A stretch of 64,000 bases of DNA from Streptomyces sp. NBC_00193. Lineage in GTDB: Bacteria > Actinomycetota > Actinomycetes > Streptomycetales > Streptomycetaceae. How positions within the stretch are numbered: the first letter of the stretch is position 1; each line of letters starts with the position of its first letter. Below the pieces are notes generated by a model. The model was not told where the DNA came from and ran no database searches. It saw only the letters and a program-made list of their open reading frames with translations. The DNA lies in contig NZ_JAPEMM010000001.1 in assembly GCF_026342735.1 (NCBI RefSeq), positions 1,178,001 to 1,242,000 on the forward strand, in the 5' to 3' direction. Made by a program: the position numbers and the translations under genes. This document shows, piece by piece, positions 26,631 to 35,440 of this stretch.

Positions 26631-29600
26631 TCAGCCCTCGTCCACGCCCTCCTCGCGGCGGATCATCCGCCACGCGGCGCGGCGGGCGCTGCGGTCCAGG
26701 TTCGACTTGAAGTTCCGGTCGGGGCCGAAGTACTGACGTCCGAGACCGGCCATGGTGTCGAGGTGGTCGGCGATGTTGTCGGCGAAGGCCTTGTCGAACA
26801 CCTTGCCGAAGTTGTCCTCGTCGTTGACGACTGCCGCGGCCCGGACCTTCGGGTCGTCCACCGTTTTCTTGAAGGGCGGGGTGAGGTCCTCCTCGGTGAA
26901 GTCCGTGCCGAACTTGGCGTTGAACTTCTCGATCAGCTCCGAGAGCAGTGACTTCTCGGCCTCCTTGGCGCCGCCCGCACCCTCACCGAAGCCCGGCAGC
27001 ACCGACGGCCCGTCGGCCGTCAGGGAGACGTCGTGCTCGCCGGTCTTCTGCACACGGAGGTGACTGAGGTCCACTTCTCCTATGTCCACCCCGCCGTCGG
27101 CACGGCCCTTCAGCCGGGTGAGGAGATAGCGGCCGTAGAGGTGCAGGCGCTCAAGGTCGGCGTCGCGGTAGGGAATGATCTGGGCAAGGAAGCCGTACTT
27201 GCGTACGTAGTCGTTGAGATCGGCACGGAAGTCCTCGGCCGTCTGGATGTCCTCGTCCTCTTCGCTGTCCCGTAGCGTCTCGTAGCGGGTAACCGCCGGG
27301 GAGAGGCGGCGGTACAGCTCGGCGTGAAGCTTCTCCCACTTGGCCTGGGAGCCGGCAGCCTTGTCCTTCGCTTCGAAGAACGCGGCGGCGAACTCGTCCA
27401 TCTCCGCTTCTGAGATGATCGGCGCGGACATGACCCGGCCCTGCGCGGTGTAGAGCAGGTTGGGGTCCGAGGGGAGGGTCGTCGCCTGCTCGAAGTACGG
27501 GCGGAAGGCTTCCTTGATGTCCTCGGCCTCGTTGGCGAAGTCCAGGACGACGAGGTCGGTCTGCGTCTTGTGCTCGGCTGTGCGATTCAGCCGGGAGAGG
27601 GTCTGCACGGCCGAGATGCCGGTCAGCTTCTTGTTGACGTACATCGTCGTGAGCAGCGGCTGGTCGAAGCCGGTCTGGTACTTCTCGGCGACCACCAGGA
27701 TCTTGTACTCCTGCTGGCCCTTCCCCCCGGCCTTCACGGCCTTGTCGTCGACGCGGACGTACGCGAACGCCTTCGGGAGCGCGCTCTCCGCCAGCCCGCC
27801 GTTCTCCTTCGGTTCGGTGGTCTCGTCGCCGTCGACGGTGAGCGAGCCGGAGAAGGCGACCAGGACGCCCAGGTCCGGGTACTTGGCGTCGTAGTCCAGG
27901 TCCTTGATGTAGCTCTTGATGGCCCGCGCCATCTCTACCGCGGACTGTCGGGAAGACGTCACGACCATCGACTTGGCACGCCCGCCGAGCCGGCCGCGGG
28001 TGTGCGTGACGAAGTGCTCGACGATCACCTGGGCGTGCTGGGAGACGGTGATCTCGTGCGTCAGGGCGTACCGGGCGAGCAGGCTGTTCGCCTTCGAGGG
28101 GTCGACCTCGCGCTCGTCCGGGTTCTGGTTCACCAGCTTCCAGTACGTGTTGTACGTGACGTAGTTGCGCAGCGGGTCGAGGATGAAGCCCTCTTCGACG
28201 GCCTGGCGCATGGAGTACGTATGGAAGGGGGCGTAGGTCACCTTGCCGTCGACGGTCTCGGGGGTGCCGAAGAGTTCGAGGGTCTTCGCCTTGGGGGTGG
28301 CGGTGAAGGCGAAGTAGGAGAGGTTCGCAGCCTGCGAGCGCTCCTCCGCCTTCTTCTTGAGCTGGTCGGTGACCGTGAAGGTGGTCGCCCCCGCGTCTTC
28401 CGAGTCGGAGTCCAGGCCGAGGTCACGGAGGGCCGCGCGCACGGCGGTGGCGGCGTCGCCGGACTGGGAGGAGTGGGCCTCGTCGACGACGATCGCGAAG
28501 GTGGTGCCCTTGATCTCGGTCGGATTGCGCTTGATGTAGTCGAGCAGCGCGGGGAACGAGTGCAGGGTGACTGTGACGATCTTGCCGGTGTCGCGGGAGA
28601 GGGCACGGGCGAGCTGTTCGCTCTTCGCACCGTTCTTCTCGTCGATCTTGACGACCAGGCCGTCCGTCTGGGAGAAGCTGCCGACGGTTTCACGGAGCTG
28701 GGCATCCAGGTTCCGGCGGTCCGTGATGACGATGATCTTGTCGAAGACGGGCTCGCCGGGCTTGATGAGACCGGCCGTCAGCGCCTCGGTGTTCAGGGTG
28801 CGTGGGTCGCTGTCTGCGTGCAGGTCGGAGAGGCGGTGAGCGAGCCAGCCGATGGTGTTGGACTTGCCGGAGCCGGCCGAGGCCATGACCAGGTAGTTCT
28901 GTCCGGCGCCGTGGGTCGCGGCATGCGCGGTCAGCTTCTTGACCACGTCCCACTGGTGGAAGCGCGGGAAGATCGTCGAGTTGGACGTCTTCGTCTTGTG
29001 CTGGTGGACGAAGCGCTGGAGGAGGTCGAGCCAGTTGTCGCGCGCCCAGACCTGCTCCCAGAGGTAGGAGGTGGCGTACGTGCCGAAGGCGGTGGGGACG
29101 GGGTTACCTGAGCCGCCGGGGCGGCCGGGGCCCTCGGATCCGGTGTTGAAGGGGAGGAAGCGGGTGTTCTTCCCCTTGAGCTGGGTGGCGACGAAGACGA
29201 GGTCCGGGTCGACGGCGAAGTTCGCGATCGAGCGGCGGGTGAAGATCAGCTCGGTCGGGTCGCGGTCGGTCCGGTACTGCTCCTTGGCGTGCTCGACGCC
29301 CTGGCCGGTGAGCGGGTTCTTCAGCTCGGCGGTGGCCACGGGGATGCCGTTGAGGAACAGGGTGAGGTCGAGGGCGTTGCCCCAGTCGGCCTGCTTGGTC
29401 GCGTAGCGGAGCTCGCGGACGACGGTGAGGCGGTTGGCACGGTAGCCGTCGAGGACGGAGTCATCGCCGACGAGGTTTGGCTTGAAGTAGGCAACGCGGA
29501 GGAGGACACCGCGGTCCTTGACCCCGTTCCGGAGAATGTGGAGCAGGCCGTCGTCGGCGATCGCCTTGTCAAGCCGGCGGGCGAAGCCACGCATGGCCTC

Positions 29601-29798
29601 GGCCTGGTCCCCGCCGTAGACGGAAACCAGTTCATACCACTCCTCGGGCTGCGACTTCCCGAGGAAGGTGAACAGCTCGTTGGTATCCAGGCCAAGGTCC
29701 GCCTGGTAGTCCTCGGGCTGCGCCTCACGCCAGCCGCGCTCGGTCATGGCGGCGACTATGGCCGAGCCGAAGGCGGACTCGTTGTGGATGGGGGTCAT
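26631..29798 (-). CDS. hsdR: Type I restriction enzyme, R (translocase/nuclease) subunit
   Basis: 1055 residues, the usual length. The motor and cutter of a type I restriction complex: it translocates unmethylated DNA and cleaves it. The N-terminal nuclease is seen as LDLTLFLNGIPVATAELKNPL (D144, E158-x-K160). SF2 ATPase motifs follow: Walker A MASAGSGKSNT near residue 305, DEAH in IVVDEAHSSQSGDAAT, FTATPKAKTLELFG, and QTLSRLNRT in the second RecA domain. The C-terminal helical part binds HsdM. ATG 29798 overlaps the hsdS stop (ATGA). The reading frame is complete, so the enzyme is probably functional. Confidence 0.94.
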   Translation of the reverse strand: MTPIHNESAFGSAIVAAMTERGWREAQPEDYQADLGLDTNELFTFLGKSQPEEWYELVSVYGGDQAEAMRGFARRLDKAIADDGLLHILRNGVKDRGVLLRVAYFKPNLVGDDSVLDGYRANRLTVVRELRYATKQADWGNALDLTLFLNGIPVATAELKNPLTGQGVEHAKEQYRTDRDPTELIFTRRSIANFAVDPDLVFVATQLKGKNTRFLPFNTGSEGPGRPGGSGNPVPTAFGTYATSYLWEQVWARDNWLDLLQRFVHQHKTKTSNSTIFPRFHQWDVVKKLTAHAATHGAGQNYLVMASAGSGKSNTIGWLAHRLSDLHADSDPRTLNTEALTAGLIKPGEPVFDKIIVITDRRNLDAQLRETVGSFSQTDGLVVKIDEKNGAKSEQLARALSRDTGKIVTVTLHSFPALLDYIKRNPTEIKGTTFAIVVDEAHSSQSGDAATAVRAALRDLGLDSDSEDAGATTFTVTDQLKKKAEERSQAANLSYFAFTATPKAKTLELFGTPETVDGKVTYAPFHTYSMRQAVEEGFILDPLRNYVTYNTYWKLVNQNPDEREVDPSKANSLLARYALTHEITVSQHAQVIVEHFVTHTRGRLGGRAKSMVVTSSRQSAVEMARAIKSYIKDLDYDAKYPDLGVLVAFSGSLTVDGDETTEPKENGGLAESALPKAFAYVRVDDKAVKAGGKGQQEYKILVVAEKYQTGFDQPLLTTMYVNKKLTGISAVQTLSRLNRTAEHKTQTDLVVLDFANEAEDIKEAFRPYFEQATTLPSDPNLLYTAQGRVMSAPIISEAEMDEFAAAFFEAKDKAAGSQAKWEKLHAELYRRLSPAVTRYETLRDSEEDEDIQTAEDFRADLNDYVRKYGFLAQIIPYRDADLERLHLYGRYLLTRLKGRADGGVDIGEVDLSHLRVQKTGEHDVSLTADGPSVLPGFGEGAGGAKEAEKSLLSELIEKFNAKFGTDFTEEDLTPPFKKTVDDPKVRAAAVVNDEDNFGKVFDKAFADNIADHLDTMAGLGRQYFGPDRNFKSNLDRSARRAAWRMIRREEGVDEG

Positions 29799-31048
29799 GC
29801 GGTGACTCCGTCCGTTACGTTGCGACCGCTGGCGGTGGTGACGTCGAACTGGCCGGTGACGGCGGCGGTGATGAGTGCCTGCCGGCGCTCGGCAAGCAAG
29901 GCAATCTGCCGAGCTGAGGTGGTTCGCAATCGCCCAGTAATATCGGTGCCGAGTCGAATCTGTTCCACCAGTGCGGATTGCTGATCTGGTGTTGCCAACG
30001 GAATCGGCAACGCCTTGATGTCCTCACCGCGGAGCTTGACCATAGACTGGGAAGACCCACGCGCAACTGATTCGATCAGCGACCGTACGCGACCGCTCAG
30101 GGCCACCTGGGCAACGAAATGTGCGTTCACCCCCGGCACAAGTCCGACGCGATAGATCAGGTCGGGAAGCAGAAGCCTCTGATGACTGCCGGCTACAACC
30201 GCGACGTCACCGACCAGACTTGGCGTGTTAGCGCGCGTCACCAGCAGGTCACCTGGCCTGACTTCATGGGCAGAGACAGGCTTTACATCCGGTGGTAGGC
30301 GCTTGTTCTCCATGGGTTCAAAGCGTCCGCCCTTGACCGCGCTCAGCTTCAGGACACCCCATTCGGAGTCATCCTGCCTTGGAACGGCTTCACACTGCGG
30401 ACTAGCACCCTGTTCGATCCGTGTCGAGAAGCGGCGAAGCGGAGCCTCCCCTGCGGCGTCCGCCAATCCGTTGACTAGACCATCCCTCAGAGTCCGATCA
30501 CGATCGTCAAGTCGAACTCCTAGGCTCTTCTGCAAGGCTACAAGCCGGTCGATGCGGGCGGTCTCGTCGTCGAGGAAGTCGGCGATGCGGCGCTGCTCCT
30601 CGACTGGCGGGAGATCGATCGAAAGCCGCTTGATGTCCTCGGGCGCCACTCGTTGATGACTGCGGGTAACCGACTGGACCTGAGAGTCCAGCGCCTGACG
30701 TGTCGCTTCCGACTGCAGCCAATAGGTGAGGAAGCGCGCCTCCAGCGACGAGACAGCGCGTAGCCCTACAAATTCTGTAGACGAAACCATGGGGCCGTCT
30801 GACGGAGGAACCATCAGGACTCGACTCTTGCGTGGGTTCAACTTGCTGATGAGCACTTCGCCGCCTCGAAGTCTGAGCTTCGCGGACTTGATTGAGTCTG
30901 CTTCCTCGACCTGTCCTGCCCCTGTCGCATCAAAGGCTGGGATGCTGTAGTGAAGGACTTGGTCGCCAAGGTCGGCGGGCTCAACAATCTCTCGACTCTC
31001 GGTAACAATTGACCAGAGCGGGCAAGTAGCCCAGCGAAGGTTGTTCAT
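29795..31048 (-). CDS. hsdS: Type I restriction enzyme, S (specificity) subunit
   Basis: 417 residues that choose the DNA target of the HsdRMS complex. Two target-recognition domains (about 1-150 and 195-350) are each followed by a conserved helical spacer; the first is clear in LPPVEEQRRIADFLDDETARIDRLVALQKSL, the second in TPDQQSALVEQIRLGTD...LAERRQALITAAVTG. Base composition is plainly lower in GC than hsdR and hsdM, as is common for fast-diverging or exchanged specificity genes. Overlaps both neighbours by four bases (ATGA), so the three subunits are translationally coupled. Confidence 0.92.
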   Translation of the reverse strand: MNNLRWATCPLWSIVTESREIVEPADLGDQVLHYSIPAFDATGAGQVEEADSIKSAKLRLRGGEVLISKLNPRKSRVLMVPPSDGPMVSSTEFVGLRAVSSLEARFLTYWLQSEATRQALDSQVQSVTRSHQRVAPEDIKRLSIDLPPVEEQRRIADFLDDETARIDRLVALQKSLGVRLDDRDRTLRDGLVNGLADAAGEAPLRRFSTRIEQGASPQCEAVPRQDDSEWGVLKLSAVKGGRFEPMENKRLPPDVKPVSAHEVRPGDLLVTRANTPSLVGDVAVVAGSHQRLLLPDLIYRVGLVPGVNAHFVAQVALSGRVRSLIESVARGSSQSMVKLRGEDIKALPIPLATPDQQSALVEQIRLGTDITGRLRTTSARQIALLAERRQALITAAVTGQFDVTTASGRNVTDGVTA

Positions 31049-33036
31049 TCGGTTACCTCGCCCAGCAGCGCCTGGATCTCCGCCTCCAGAGCCTTCAGGT
31101 CTGCATCGATCTCCGCCAGGGGGCGCGGCGGCTCGTACACGTAGAAGTGCCGGGTGACCGGGATCTCATAGCCGATCTTTGTCTTCGTGTGGTCGATCCA
31201 CGCGTCCGGGACGTGCGGGTGGACCTCGCGTTTCAGGTATTCGTCGACGTTCCCACCCAGCGGGACATTCTCGTAGTCGCGGAGCTCTGCGTCGGGTTCC
31301 GGCTCTCCCTTGATCGACTGGACCTCGCCCTCAGGATCGCGGACGCCGATCGCGTCGCGGAGTGCCTTCGTGAACGGGGCGCCCGTCGGCCAGAGGAGAC
31401 CGGCGGCGATGACCGCGTCCTTCAGGGCAACCTGGGCGTCGGACTTCTTGGTCCACGACGAGCCCAGCAGGGTCCGGATCGCGGCCACGAAGGGCTCGAC
31501 CTCGGCGAGCTGCTGGACCGGCTTCGCGTTGGCCAGGGCCGTCAGGGTCTCCTTCGTGACCTCGAAGCGGAGCTTCAGCGGGCGTTCGACCGTGATGCGC
31601 TGGTAGCCGAAGGCCTCGTTATCGAAAACCTTGACCTTGGCGTGGAGGGCGTGGTCGGGGTCCTTCGCGACCTGGATTGCTTCCGCGTACAGGCGTGTCA
31701 CGTCTGCGATGTGCTGCTTGCCCAGTTCCTTGCGCTTGTCGCCAAGCGACTTGCGCATCTTCTGCCACTGGTCACGGGCGTCTAGCAGGACGACCTTGCC
31801 CTTGTGGTCGGGGGACTTCCGGTTGGTGAGGATCCAGAAGTATGTGGAGATACCAGTGTTGTAGAAGAGCTGGTCCGGCAAGGCGACGATCGCCTCCAGC
31901 CAGTCGTTCTCCAGGATCCAGCGGCGGATCTCCGACTCGCCCGAACCGGCCGCGCCCGTAAAGAGCGGCGAGCCGTTGAAGACGATGGCGATGCGGGAGC
32001 CGCCGCCCCCGTTGACATCCACCGGCTTCATCATCGAGATCATGTGCTGGAGGAAGAGGAGCGAACCGTCGTTGATACGCGGCAGGCCCGCGGCGAAGCG
32101 GCCGGCCTCGCCGAGGTGCTTGTGCTCGTACTCGACCTCGTCCTTAACCTTCTTCCACTCCACCCCGAACGGCGGGTTGGCTAGGAGGTAGTCGAACTTC
32201 TCGCGTCCCTGGCCGGGGTCGCTCAGGGAGTTTCCGGACGCGATGTGCTCCGGATCCTGGCCCTTGATCATTAGGTCAGACCGACAGATGGCCCAGGACT
32301 CCGGGTTGAGCTCCTGTCCGTAGACCTCCACCGTGGCGCCCTCGTTGTACTTCCTGATGCGCTCCTCAGCTGCGGACAGCATTCCACCAGTGCCACAGGC
32401 AGGGTCCATGACCGTGCGTACCACACCCGGAATACTGAGCGCGTCCCCGTCAGGTGCGGTGAGCAGGCTCACCATCAGCTTGATGACCTCGCGCGGGGTG
32501 AAGTGCTCACCCGCCGTTTCGTTCGACTGCTCCGCGAAGCGGCGGATCAGCTCCTCGAAGATGTAGCCCATGTTGTGATTGGGCACGCGCGAGGGGTGCA
32601 GGTCCAGTTCGGTGAACTTGCCGATGACCTGGTAGAGCAGGTTCGCAGCGTCCAGCTTCTTGATCTGCTGGGAGAACTCGTATTTTTCGAGCACCTCTCG
32701 GGCATTGTCCGAGAAGGCACTCACGTAGATCTGGAGGTTCTTCGCCGCGGTGCGCGGGTCGGCGGCGATCTTCTTCAGCGTCAGATCGCTCTTGTTGTAG
32801 AAGGAATGTCCCGAGGCGCGACGCAGGAAGTAGTCCGCGTCGATGTCCTGGTCCTTGTACTCAGCGACGGTCTCGGCGACCTTGTCGCGCGTCGTCTCCA
32901 GCACGCATTCCAGGCGGCGCAGGACCGTGAGCGGCAGGATCACCTTGCCGTAGTCGGACTGCTTGTAGTCGCCACGCAGGAGGTCGGCGACAGACCAGGC
33001 GTGGTTCGCCAGTTCCGTGTGCTTACTGCTGTTCAA
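31045..33036 (-). CDS. hsdM: Type I restriction enzyme, M (N6-adenine methyltransferase) subunit
   Basis: Methylates adenine at the target chosen by HsdS and protects self DNA. The N-terminal helical domain begins NSSKHTELANHAWSVADLLRG. The SAM motif MDPACGTGGML and catalytic LLANPPFGVEW are intact, and a C-terminal helical part ends the protein. Start choice: the family usually begins at the NSSKHTEL block, so I favour TTG 33036 (AAGGA upstream). An ATG at 33102 would add 22 residues and overlap the preceding gene by eight bases, but has no ribosome site. About 663 residues from TTG. Confidence 0.92.
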   Translation of the reverse strand: MNSSKHTELANHAWSVADLLRGDYKQSDYGKVILPLTVLRRLECVLETTRDKVAETVAEYKDQDIDADYFLRRASGHSFYNKSDLTLKKIAADPRTAAKNLQIYVSAFSDNAREVLEKYEFSQQIKKLDAANLLYQVIGKFTELDLHPSRVPNHNMGYIFEELIRRFAEQSNETAGEHFTPREVIKLMVSLLTAPDGDALSIPGVVRTVMDPACGTGGMLSAAEERIRKYNEGATVEVYGQELNPESWAICRSDLMIKGQDPEHIASGNSLSDPGQGREKFDYLLANPPFGVEWKKVKDEVEYEHKHLGEAGRFAAGLPRINDGSLLFLQHMISMMKPVDVNGGGGSRIAIVFNGSPLFTGAAGSGESEIRRWILENDWLEAIVALPDQLFYNTGISTYFWILTNRKSPDHKGKVVLLDARDQWQKMRKSLGDKRKELGKQHIADVTRLYAEAIQVAKDPDHALHAKVKVFDNEAFGYQRITVERPLKLRFEVTKETLTALANAKPVQQLAEVEPFVAAIRTLLGSSWTKKSDAQVALKDAVIAAGLLWPTGAPFTKALRDAIGVRDPEGEVQSIKGEPEPDAELRDYENVPLGGNVDEYLKREVHPHVPDAWIDHTKTKIGYEIPVTRHFYVYEPPRPLAEIDADLKALEAEIQALLGEVTE

Positions 33037-33094
33037 GGGCCCCGGTTTCCTTACAGGTTCAGAGTGGTCGAGGTACGTTGATCGAGAAGATGGA

Positions 33095-35284
33095 TCAAGC
33101 ATCGGCAGGAGGCGGCGAAAGCGCTCCCACCGTAAGGCCGTTGGACAGTGCGGCGGTGGCCAAAGCGGCCAGCTCAGCCGTGCGGAGGGCGCTCACCCGT
33201 AGGTCGTGTACGTGGCGGAAGGCCCTGCCGTAGCGCCGCTGTTCCTCCAGCGGGAGCAGCGGGATGCGTAGCCGCCCTGGGTTTACCTGCACGATCGACG
33301 TGCCGGTCGACGCCGCCGCAATGTTGTCCTCCGCCCCCAGGAAACCGGCCAGGAACCACGGGTCCAGGCGGGCCGGGTCCGGGCGAAGCACGTGGAGGTG
33401 GGGGCCCAGCAGGGCTCCGGCATCGTCGTCCGTGGCAACTCGGGCCATGGTGGGCTGCGTGGCTCCAGCCTGTGCGGCGCCGCGCAGGACGACATCTCCC
33501 GCCGCGACGGCCACAGGCTGCGTCGGGTCCGTACGGATGCGGTCGAGGGTGCCGGACGGGGGGCCGCCGGTGGCGATGTCCGCGCCGGTCAGGACGGGTG
33601 GAACGGCCCCGTCCGGCTCGGGTTGGTGCTGTGCGGCACCCCGCGGCGGAGCGGGGAGAACGCCCCTCAGCAAGGTCAGTGCCCCGCCGCGGGCCAAGTC
33701 GGAGACCGTCGCCGTACGCCAAGTGCCGGCCGGGGATTCGGCCGGGGGCCAGTCCCCGAACCGGGCGGCGGCCGCGAGGGTGGTTACCTGCTCGGACAGG
33801 GCTTCTCGCAGCTCCGCCACCTGACCGGCCAGGACCTCCGGTGCGATGTCCGCCGACGAGGCCCGGACGTGCCGGGCCGGGGTCAGGTCGACCAGATCGT
33901 CGAGGAGGTCGACAACCGGGACGGCCCGGGCCGCGCCCGGCGCGTCGGCGAAGGCGTCCGGATCCGTGGAGTACGCCGCCCAGGGAGCCAGGACACGGGC
34001 CGTCAGGTCGGTCCAGTCGACCTGCTGCTGGCGGGGGCGGGAGCCGCCGCGCGTACCGCCCCGCGTGCTGTTCGTGTCTGGGTGTTCGCCGTCACCGTCG
34101 CCGTTGACGAAGAGGACGGACGTGCGTTCCGTACCGCCCGGCTCCGGGCGCTGGAAGACCCAGACCTGAAGGCCGATGTGCAAGGGAAAGGCCGCGCGCG
34201 CCGGCAGGGACACGATCGCCCGCACCGCACCGCTGCGGACGAGCTCCGCACGGATGCGGCGGCCGGAGGGGCGGAAGGCGAGGGCGGGGGGCAGCAGCAT
34301 GACCGCGTGACCGCCGGGGCGGAGGTGCGCCAGTGCGTGCTGGACCCAGGCGAGCTCGGACTCGAATCGGGTGGGGACTCCGTACGCCCATCTCGGGTCA
34401 TAGGCCAGCTCCTCGTGGCCCCATTCGCGGTCGGCGAACGGCGGGTTGGTCAGGACCGCGTCCACGGCCAAGCCGGGGAAGGCGTCCGCACGCAGGCTGT
34501 CGCCCGCCCGGATCGCCACCGCGTCCTCGGCGAGGGTGCCGGCCAGGAGGAGTCGTACCGCCGTGCGCTGCGCCTGGACCGGCAGGACGTCCTGGCCATG
34601 CAGCTCCCGTGCACCCCTCCCGGCGGCTGCCACAAGGAAGGTGCCGCTGCCGCAGGCCGGGTCGAACACGCTCGCGACATCGTCGGGGAGCAGGCCGGCC
34701 ATCAGTCCGGCCAGCCCGCACGGAGTCGGGTACGTACCGGTGGCGGTCCCCTCGTCCAGCTCCCGTTCGGCGAGCACGTCCAGCGCGGTCTGCGGGCCGG
34801 CCTCACGGACGCAGGCCAGGAGGGCGCGGACAGCCGCGGCGTCCTGGAGTCCGTACTGGACGGGGTCGGCCTCGGGTACGGCGGCCGGAAGGTCGGCGGC
34901 TGCCACGTCGGCGCGGGCGATAAGCCCCTCGTCGGGGGTGGCAGCGAGCTGCTCCAATCCCTCGGCGCCTAGCCGCGAGGCCGCCAGTACGAGCGGGAGC
35001 AAGCGGGCGGCGATTCCCGAGCGCGGGCCCTGCAGACGGAGCGCGGTCCGCAGCTCCTCGTCCGGCGAGGCCGCTGAGGTGTGACCGCGCTTGCCCAGCC
35101 AGTCCCGTACGGCCTGGAGGTCGTAGAGCGGGCTGGCCTCCGTGCCGCCGGCCGGTCCGGGGAAGTCCTCGTGGCGGCGGCGCCAGTTGCTGACCGTGGC
35201 TCGCGTGACCCCGGCGATCCGGGAGATCTCGGCAGCTGTCACCTGCGCCGGAGGGTCAGGCGGGCCAACTGGGTGTGGGGGCAT
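33095..35284 (-). CDS. N6-adenine DNA methyltransferase fused to N-terminal HTH and C-terminal specificity-like domain
   Basis: 729 residues in one chain. Residues 15-65 form a helix-turn-helix like a MerR/terminase-type DNA reader (VTAAEISRIAGVTRATVSNWRRR). A gamma-class N6 methyltransferase follows, with motif I FDPACGSGTFLVAA (about 207-220) and catalytic LTNPPF. Residues 500-729 resemble half an HsdS: a recognition domain then PLLPLEEQRRYGRAFRHVHDLR spacer. It heads the operon and its stop lies just before hsdM. It is a second methyltransferase next to a complete type I system, either a solitary regulator or part of a two-methyltransferase system. Start ATG 35284 follows a CAGGAG-like site. 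Confidence 0.85.
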   Translation of the reverse strand: MPPHPVGPPDPPAQVTAAEISRIAGVTRATVSNWRRRHEDFPGPAGGTEASPLYDLQAVRDWLGKRGHTSAASPDEELRTALRLQGPRSGIAARLLPLVLAASRLGAEGLEQLAATPDEGLIARADVAAADLPAAVPEADPVQYGLQDAAAVRALLACVREAGPQTALDVLAERELDEGTATGTYPTPCGLAGLMAGLLPDDVASVFDPACGSGTFLVAAAGRGARELHGQDVLPVQAQRTAVRLLLAGTLAEDAVAIRAGDSLRADAFPGLAVDAVLTNPPFADREWGHEELAYDPRWAYGVPTRFESELAWVQHALAHLRPGGHAVMLLPPALAFRPSGRRIRAELVRSGAVRAIVSLPARAAFPLHIGLQVWVFQRPEPGGTERTSVLFVNGDGDGEHPDTNSTRGGTRGGSRPRQQQVDWTDLTARVLAPWAAYSTDPDAFADAPGAARAVPVVDLLDDLVDLTPARHVRASSADIAPEVLAGQVAELREALSEQVTTLAAAARFGDWPPAESPAGTWRTATVSDLARGGALTLLRGVLPAPPRGAAQHQPEPDGAVPPVLTGADIATGGPPSGTLDRIRTDPTQPVAVAAGDVVLRGAAQAGATQPTMARVATDDDAGALLGPHLHVLRPDPARLDPWFLAGFLGAEDNIAAASTGTSIVQVNPGRLRIPLLPLEEQRRYGRAFRHVHDLRVSALRTAELAALATAALSNGLTVGALSPPPADA

Positions 35285-35322
35285 GGCAGGAGTCCTGAGC
35301 CTCTTGGATGGGAGCAGCTAAC

Positions 35323-35350
35323 ACCTTACAACGCCCGTCAAACACGTCAA
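35323..35350 (-). promoter_or_regulatory. Promoter of the restriction/defence operon
   Basis: On the minus strand TTGACG (35350-35345), 16-base spacer, then TAAGGT (35328-35323), close to streptomycete vegetative promoters. The start codon of the fusion methyltransferase lies about 40 bp further. The -35 is one arm of the palindrome CGTCAA-gtcga-TTGACG (35345-35361), whose other arm is the -35 of the divergent promoter, so one bound protein could block both. Confidence 0.55.
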
Positions 35351-35355
35351 GTCGA

Positions 35356-35385
35356 TTGACGATGCTTTCACTGTCTGAATATGTT
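35356..35385 (+). promoter_or_regulatory. Divergent promoter of the DndB-like gene
   Basis: TTGACG (35356-35361), 18-base spacer, TATGTT (35380-35385). Transcription would start near 35392, downstream of the first in-frame ATG (35381), which supports translation from TTG 35441 instead. Confidence 0.45.
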
Positions 35386-35440
35386 CTCATTGCTTGCCGC
35401 TGGAAGCTTCGCCGCGCCCACTCACCACCATGGAGCTCCG

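Noticed and set aside
18876..35284. BREX, Pgl, DISARM or a Dnd system
   Set aside because: No PglZ, BrxC/PglY, BrxL, DrmA/B or DndCDE-like proteins are encoded. The kinase and the methyltransferase alone are not enough.
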